DNA from: DATAYF01 sp036272735
Lineage (GTDB): Bacteria > Chloroflexota > Ktedonobacteria > Ktedonobacterales > Ktedonobacteraceae
Reading direction: 5' to 3'
DNA: 8,637 nt
Assembly (NCBI GenBank): GCA_036272735.1
Contig: DATAYF010000091.1
Location: 1 to 8,637 of the forward strand
Part shown: one piece after another, positions 5,328 through 8,637 of the stretch
Layout of the letters: every line of letters begins with the position of its first letter
How positions within the stretch are numbered: position 1 is the first letter of the stretch
Notes under the pieces: model-generated
Seen by the model: only the letters and a program-made list of their open reading frames with translations
Databases searched by the model: none
What the model was told of the DNA's origin: nothing
Position numbers and translations under genes: made by a program

Positions 5328-6386
5328 GTGCAGATCCAATTAACCAAAGTATCTTCTGTTGTCAGCAGACTCGACCTACCCACTAGCGTCGAGGTGAGCG
5401 AGCATATTGTGCCCGAAGAGGGTGCGGTCATCGCCGTCGAAGTGCTCTCCGACGCCGGTAAGAATAACCTCTTTGAATACACCACCGGTCGCATCGGTTT
5501 TCTCGTTGAAGGTGATATCATCCCCGCCGTGCTAGGCAAGCGGCGCGCGTTGCGCGAATACAGCGGCGATATACCCGCTCAGCTTGCCGCTGGTGATCTG
5601 CTCTATTATCTGTGTGAAAGCGGCGTGGTTGGCGAGATCAAGGGCCTGAACGAAACCTGGGGCATTCCCCTACAGGTTCGCGTGCTTGGGAGCATTGTTG
5701 CCGCTGGCAAGTCGCTCAACATGAAAGATTATGCGCTCCCTAAGCAACAGAGTTTGCCAGTGAGTGCCCCCATTATTGGCGTCGTCGGCACGTGTATGAA
5801 CATCGGAAAAACGACAGCCATCTGCAAACTGATCAAACATTTTAAGGCGCAGGGACTGAGCATTGCCGGGGTCAAGCTTTCCGGCGTGGCCTCGACGCAG
5901 GACCTCGATAAGATTAAAGATGCCGGTGCCGCGCCCGTCTTCGGTTTTATGGACGCTGGCTTGCCCTCAACCTGTGGCGATGCCGACGAGGTGATTGAGA
6001 CCGCGCTCGGCGTGCTCGCAGCCGCCAACCAGAGCAAGCCCGATCTCATCATCGCCGAGTTTGGGGATGGTATTCTTGGCGAGTATCATGTCGGCAAGAT
6101 CATCAGTTGCCCTGAGATTCGCCAACATGTTTGCTCCTTTATCGTTGGTGCTGGCGACCTGGTGTCTGCCTGGGGCGCGAAGGAGATTATGCAGCAGTAT
6201 GGCGTCGAGGTCACTGTTATGACCGGGCCAGCCGTGAATAATGATACCGGCGTGCTCTATGTCGAGCGTCACTTCAATGTACCCGCCGAGAGCAACCTGC
6301 ACGCGATGCCCAAAACCATCAAGCTTATCGAAGCCGACCTGGCCGCCGCCAAACAGATGCAGGATAGTAATGCAGTCGTTGCCTAG
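5328..6386 (+). CDS. Unrecognised P-loop (SIMIBI-like) protein in arginine operon
   Basis: First gene after the T-box; 352 residues from the chosen start. An N-terminal domain of about 145 residues (LGKRRALREYSGDIP at 69-83) is one I cannot assign. A P-loop domain follows with Walker A GTCMNIGKTT (154-163, K161), then VKLSGVAST (182-190) and a Walker-B-like LIIAEFGDG (240-248). The deviant GxxxxGKT loop recalls BioD, CobB/CobQ, MobB and DUF1611 proteins, so ATP or another nucleotide is probably bound. The layout of N-domain plus P-loop domain is closest to DUF1611, whose member DgcN is a D-glutamate N-acetyltransferase. Its position before an N-acylornithine carbamoyltransferase and carA, behind an Arg T-box, implies an arginine-pathway role. 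The reaction is unknown. The start GTG at 5328 has AGAGG 7 nt upstream, which the more upstream TTG (5262) and ATG (5277) starts lack. The stop lies 23 nt before the next gene. Confidence 0.85.
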   Translation: MQIQLTKVSSVVSRLDLPTSVEVSEHIVPEEGAVIAVEVLSDAGKNNLFEYTTGRIGFLVEGDIIPAVLGKRRALREYSGDIPAQLAAGDLLYYLCESGVVGEIKGLNETWGIPLQVRVLGSIVAAGKSLNMKDYALPKQQSLPVSAPIIGVVGTCMNIGKTTAICKLIKHFKAQGLSIAGVKLSGVASTQDLDKIKDAGAAPVFGFMDAGLPSTCGDADEVIETALGVLAAANQSKPDLIIAEFGDGILGEYHVGKIISCPEIRQHVCSFIVGAGDLVSAWGAKEIMQQYGVEVTVMTGPAVNNDTGVLYVERHFNVPAESNLHAMPKTIKLIEADLAAAKQMQDSNAVVA

Positions 6387-6409
6387 ATCAGCAGCAGGAG
6401 GAAGTACCC

Positions 6410-7462
6410 ATGCTACAGGATAAACAACTGCGCCTTACGCAGTCCAACTTCCTGAATACTGCTGATCTTCCGCAGCAGGAAATTCATGCTTTAATCGACC
6501 TTGCCATCGGCCTCAAACAGGGAACCGTCAAGGCCAATCTCGCTGGAAAAACGCTGGCAACCATGTTTTTTAATCCTTCCGTGCGCACGCGCGTCTCTTT
6601 TGCCAGCGCCATGAACAAGCTTGGCGGCCAGGCGCTGGACATCAACAGTGAAAGCGCCTGGGCCTTTGAATATCGCGATGACGTGGTGATGGATGGCGCA
6701 ACTATCGAGCACGTTAAAGAAGTAGCTCCCGTGCTCTCGCGTTACTGCGATGCCATTGCCATTCGCTGCAGCGAGCTTGTCACCAAATCCGCCGAGAGCG
6801 CCAAGACTGCTGGTAGTTGGGAGGATGCCAAACAGGACATTGTGCTCAACAGCTTCGCTAAATACGCCTCGGTTCCTGTCATTAGTATGGAGTCGAACGT
6901 CTACCATCCCTGCCAGGGTCTGGGTGATGCCGTTACCATAAAGGAGCATTTGGGGCAGACGCGACACAAAAAATACGTGCTCACCTGGGCCGATCATCCC
7001 AAAGCGTTGCCGATGGCGACCCCTAATTCGCAGATGCTGGCCGCCTGTGACCTGGGTATGGACGTGGTGGTTGCGCATCCCGATGGCTGGGATCTCGATC
7101 CTTCTATCACGCAAGTTGCTGCCAATCGTGCCACACAGAGCGGCGGCAGCTTCACGGTCGAGCACGACATGCAGAGCGCATTCGAGGGGGCCAACGTTGT
7201 CTGCGCCAAAAGTTGGGGCGCGCTCAAGTATTACGGCAATTGGGAGGCGGAGAAGCGGCAGCGCGCCACCCTCAAACGCTGGCTCGTGGACCAGGATGCG
7301 CTGCGCCATACCGATAACGCATATGTCATGCATTGCTTGCCGGTACGCCGCAATATTGAAATCAGCGATGACGTGCTCGATGGTCCCAATTCAATCGTCA
7401 TCGACGAAGCCGAAAATCGTATGTGGGCGCAAATGGCACTGCTGGTCGCGCTGCTAGGGTAG
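6410..7462 (+). CDS. argF': N-acetyl/N-succinylornithine carbamoyltransferase
   Basis: Cytosolic transcarbamylase of 350 residues that carbamoylates an N-acylated ornithine in arginine biosynthesis. The sequence tracks Xanthomonas AOTCase and Bacteroides SOTCase rather than classical ArgF or PyrB. The carbamoyl-phosphate loop FFNPSVRTR is at 53-61, VMDG at 93-96, FAKYASVPVISME at 149-161, HPCQ at 166-169, YVLTWADHPKALP at 189-201, AKSWGALKYYGNWE at 266-279, HCLPVRRN at 308-315 and IDEAENR at 331-337. In GATIEH (96-101) the residue that sets acyl specificity (Glu92 in AOTCase, Pro90 in SOTCase) is Ile99. The site of the carboxylated Lys302 of Xanthomonas is Glu317. The acyl group is therefore uncertain. 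The start has AGGAGG (6396-6401) at ideal spacing. It ends 10 nt before carA and is co-transcribed with it. Confidence 0.92.
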   Translation: MLQDKQLRLTQSNFLNTADLPQQEIHALIDLAIGLKQGTVKANLAGKTLATMFFNPSVRTRVSFASAMNKLGGQALDINSESAWAFEYRDDVVMDGATIEHVKEVAPVLSRYCDAIAIRCSELVTKSAESAKTAGSWEDAKQDIVLNSFAKYASVPVISMESNVYHPCQGLGDAVTIKEHLGQTRHKKYVLTWADHPKALPMATPNSQMLAACDLGMDVVVAHPDGWDLDPSITQVAANRATQSGGSFTVEHDMQSAFEGANVVCAKSWGALKYYGNWEAEKRQRATLKRWLVDQDALRHTDNAYVMHCLPVRRNIEISDDVLDGPNSIVIDEAENRMWAQMALLVALLG

Positions 7463-7472
7463 AAGGAAAACC

Positions 7473-8561
7473 ATGCAAACAACACAAATCTTCTCTGGAA
7501 TAGAGCTTCCAGATCAATATAGACGCAACGGTACGCTGGTCCTTGAAGATGGTACCACGTTTGAAGGGACATCTTTTGGAGCGCACAAGGCGTACGCGGG
7601 CGAAGTCGTTTTCGGCACCGGCATGGTTGGTTATCCTGAAGCCATCACCGACGCCTCATTTGCCGGGCAATTGCTCGTGTTTACCTTTCCACTGATCGGG
7701 AATTATGGCGTGCCGGACCAACATTTGTGGGAAGACGAGCATATCCATATTGGTGGCCTGATCGTCTCGAACTATGTGGATACACCTTCGCATTACCAAA
7801 GTACTATGACGCTGGGGGCCTGGCTGCAAAAAGAAAATATTCCAGCGCTTGAAATTAAAGATACGCGCTTGCTGACGCAGCATATTCGTAAGCATGGTGC
7901 CATGCTCGGCAAAATCGTTTTTGAGCACGATATCGCCTTTCGCGATCCCAACCGCGAAAACCTGGTTTCCCAGGTCTCGACCAAACAGGTGACGTGTGCG
8001 GGTAGTGGTGCCAAAACTATCGCGCTCATCGATTGTGGGGCCAAGCGCAACATTCAGCGCTGCCTGCTGAAGCGCAACGTCGAAGTGATCACGGTGCCCT
8101 GGGACTATGACCTTTTTGCCAGCGAGCACGAGCCACATTTTGATGGCTTAATCATCTCCAATGGTCCCGGCAATCCTAAAACAGCCACCAAAACCATCCA
8201 GACGATTCGCACCGCGCTAGAGAACGAGATACCGACGCTGGGTATCTGCATGGGCAATCAGCTACTGACCCTGGCGGCCGGTGGCGATACCTATAAAATG
8301 AAATTCGGGCATCGCAGCCAGAATCAACCTTGCCTGCTGCGCGGTAGTCAGCGCTGCTATATCACGACACAGAATCATGGTTTCGCCGTTGGTGACGTGC
8401 CCGTGGGCTTCGAGCCCTGGTTTAGTAATGCCAACGACAACACCAACGAGGGTATCCAACATACATCCAAGCCATTCATGTCGGTGCAGTTTCACCCCGA
8501 AGCCGCCCCAGGCCCGCAGGATACCGAGTGGATCTTCGACTATTTTCTAGAGCGGGTATAG
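7473..8561 (+). CDS. carA: Carbamoyl-phosphate synthase small (glutaminase) subunit
   Basis: Hydrolyses glutamine and passes ammonia to CarB for carbamoyl phosphate synthesis. It has 362 residues, near the normal length. The N-terminal CarA domain is seen in FGTGMVGYPEAITDASFAGQ (47-66), IGNYGVP (75-81) and KDTRLLTQHIRKHGAMLG (129-146). The class I glutamine amidotransferase domain follows from about 182: ISNGPGNP (228-235), the nucleophile elbow LGICMGNQLL (256-265, Cys259), NHGFAV (301-306) and HPEA (341-344, His341 and Glu343). The elbow has GNQ where most CarA proteins have GHQ, a variant I associate with Bacteroidetes-type CarA. The start has AAGGA five to six nt upstream. The gene directly follows the carbamoyltransferase under the Arg T-box, suggesting an arginine-dedicated carbamoyl phosphate supply. 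carB is not in the window. Confidence 0.96.
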   Translation: MQTTQIFSGIELPDQYRRNGTLVLEDGTTFEGTSFGAHKAYAGEVVFGTGMVGYPEAITDASFAGQLLVFTFPLIGNYGVPDQHLWEDEHIHIGGLIVSNYVDTPSHYQSTMTLGAWLQKENIPALEIKDTRLLTQHIRKHGAMLGKIVFEHDIAFRDPNRENLVSQVSTKQVTCAGSGAKTIALIDCGAKRNIQRCLLKRNVEVITVPWDYDLFASEHEPHFDGLIISNGPGNPKTATKTIQTIRTALENEIPTLGICMGNQLLTLAAGGDTYKMKFGHRSQNQPCLLRGSQRCYITTQNHGFAVGDVPVGFEPWFSNANDNTNEGIQHTSKPFMSVQFHPEAAPGPQDTEWIFDYFLERV

Positions 8562-8567
8562 GTACAT

Positions 8568-8637
8568 TTGCCTCAACACATAAAGGGATATTGATGGTTT
8601 CGCGAAACCATCAATATCCCTTTATGTGTTGAGGCAA
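8568..8637. repeat. Perfect 70-bp spacer-less palindrome at the window end
   Basis: Bases 8568-8602 are the exact reverse complement of 8603-8637, centred on TTTCGCGAAA, with no mismatch and no spacer. It starts 6 bp after the carA stop and ends exactly at the last base. It could be an exceptional 3' terminator hairpin for the operon or an assembly fold-back at a contig end. The window does not show whether the symmetry continues beyond 8637. Confidence 0.85.

Noticed and set aside
6491..7333. 280-codon minus-strand ORF opposite the carbamoyltransferase
   Set aside because: It is a shadow of a gene with unambiguous motifs; the translation shows no recognisable domain.

Overview
The window looks like a chromosomal segment, probably a contig end, from a moderately GC-rich bacterium. 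A member of Chloroflexota near Ktedonobacteria is the best guess, from the style of the APC permease and the mix of gene types. This is an impression from the sequence, not a database result. Six protein genes are solid. A seventh very small ORF and a T-box riboswitch lie in the long gene-free stretches.

Left part (1-3360): the 3' portion of a KimA/KUP-like APC-superfamily permease gene (+, open to the left edge) converges on an MFS exporter-like gene (-), with a hairpin between them. The stretch 3329-4037 has no annotated gene but is highly structured. Read on the minus strand, it holds a promoter-like element, a possibly leaderless 34-codon ORF, three hairpins in a row, and a second weak promoter before the MFS gene. 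Further upstream are short GTGTCGGT-type direct repeats, an 8-bp inverted repeat and a perfect 23-bp inverted repeat. One arm of the 23-bp repeat encodes the last codons of a NudK-like NUDIX hydrolase (-).

Right part (4797-8561): a promoter, a T-box leader and an intrinsic terminator precede a tightly packed three-gene operon. The operon encodes an unrecognised P-loop protein, an N-acetyl/N-succinylornithine-type carbamoyltransferase, and the carbamoyl-phosphate synthase small subunit (carA). The T-box can be folded by hand in detail: Stem I with AG bulge and distal loop, AGUA/GAA loop-E motifs, a Stem IIA/B pseudoknot, an antiterminator with a 7-nt UGGCACC bulge, and a competing terminator. 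The predicted specifier triplet is CGC (Arg). The operon is therefore predicted to be induced when tRNA-Arg is uncharged, which fits an arginine-biosynthetic role. CarA with CarB (not in the window) would make carbamoyl phosphate, and the carbamoyltransferase would transfer the carbamoyl group to an N-acylated ornithine. The P-loop protein is an unassigned partner in that pathway.

The window ends exactly at the end of a perfect 70-bp spacer-less palindrome just after carA. This is either an extreme terminator hairpin or an assembly fold-back at a contig end.
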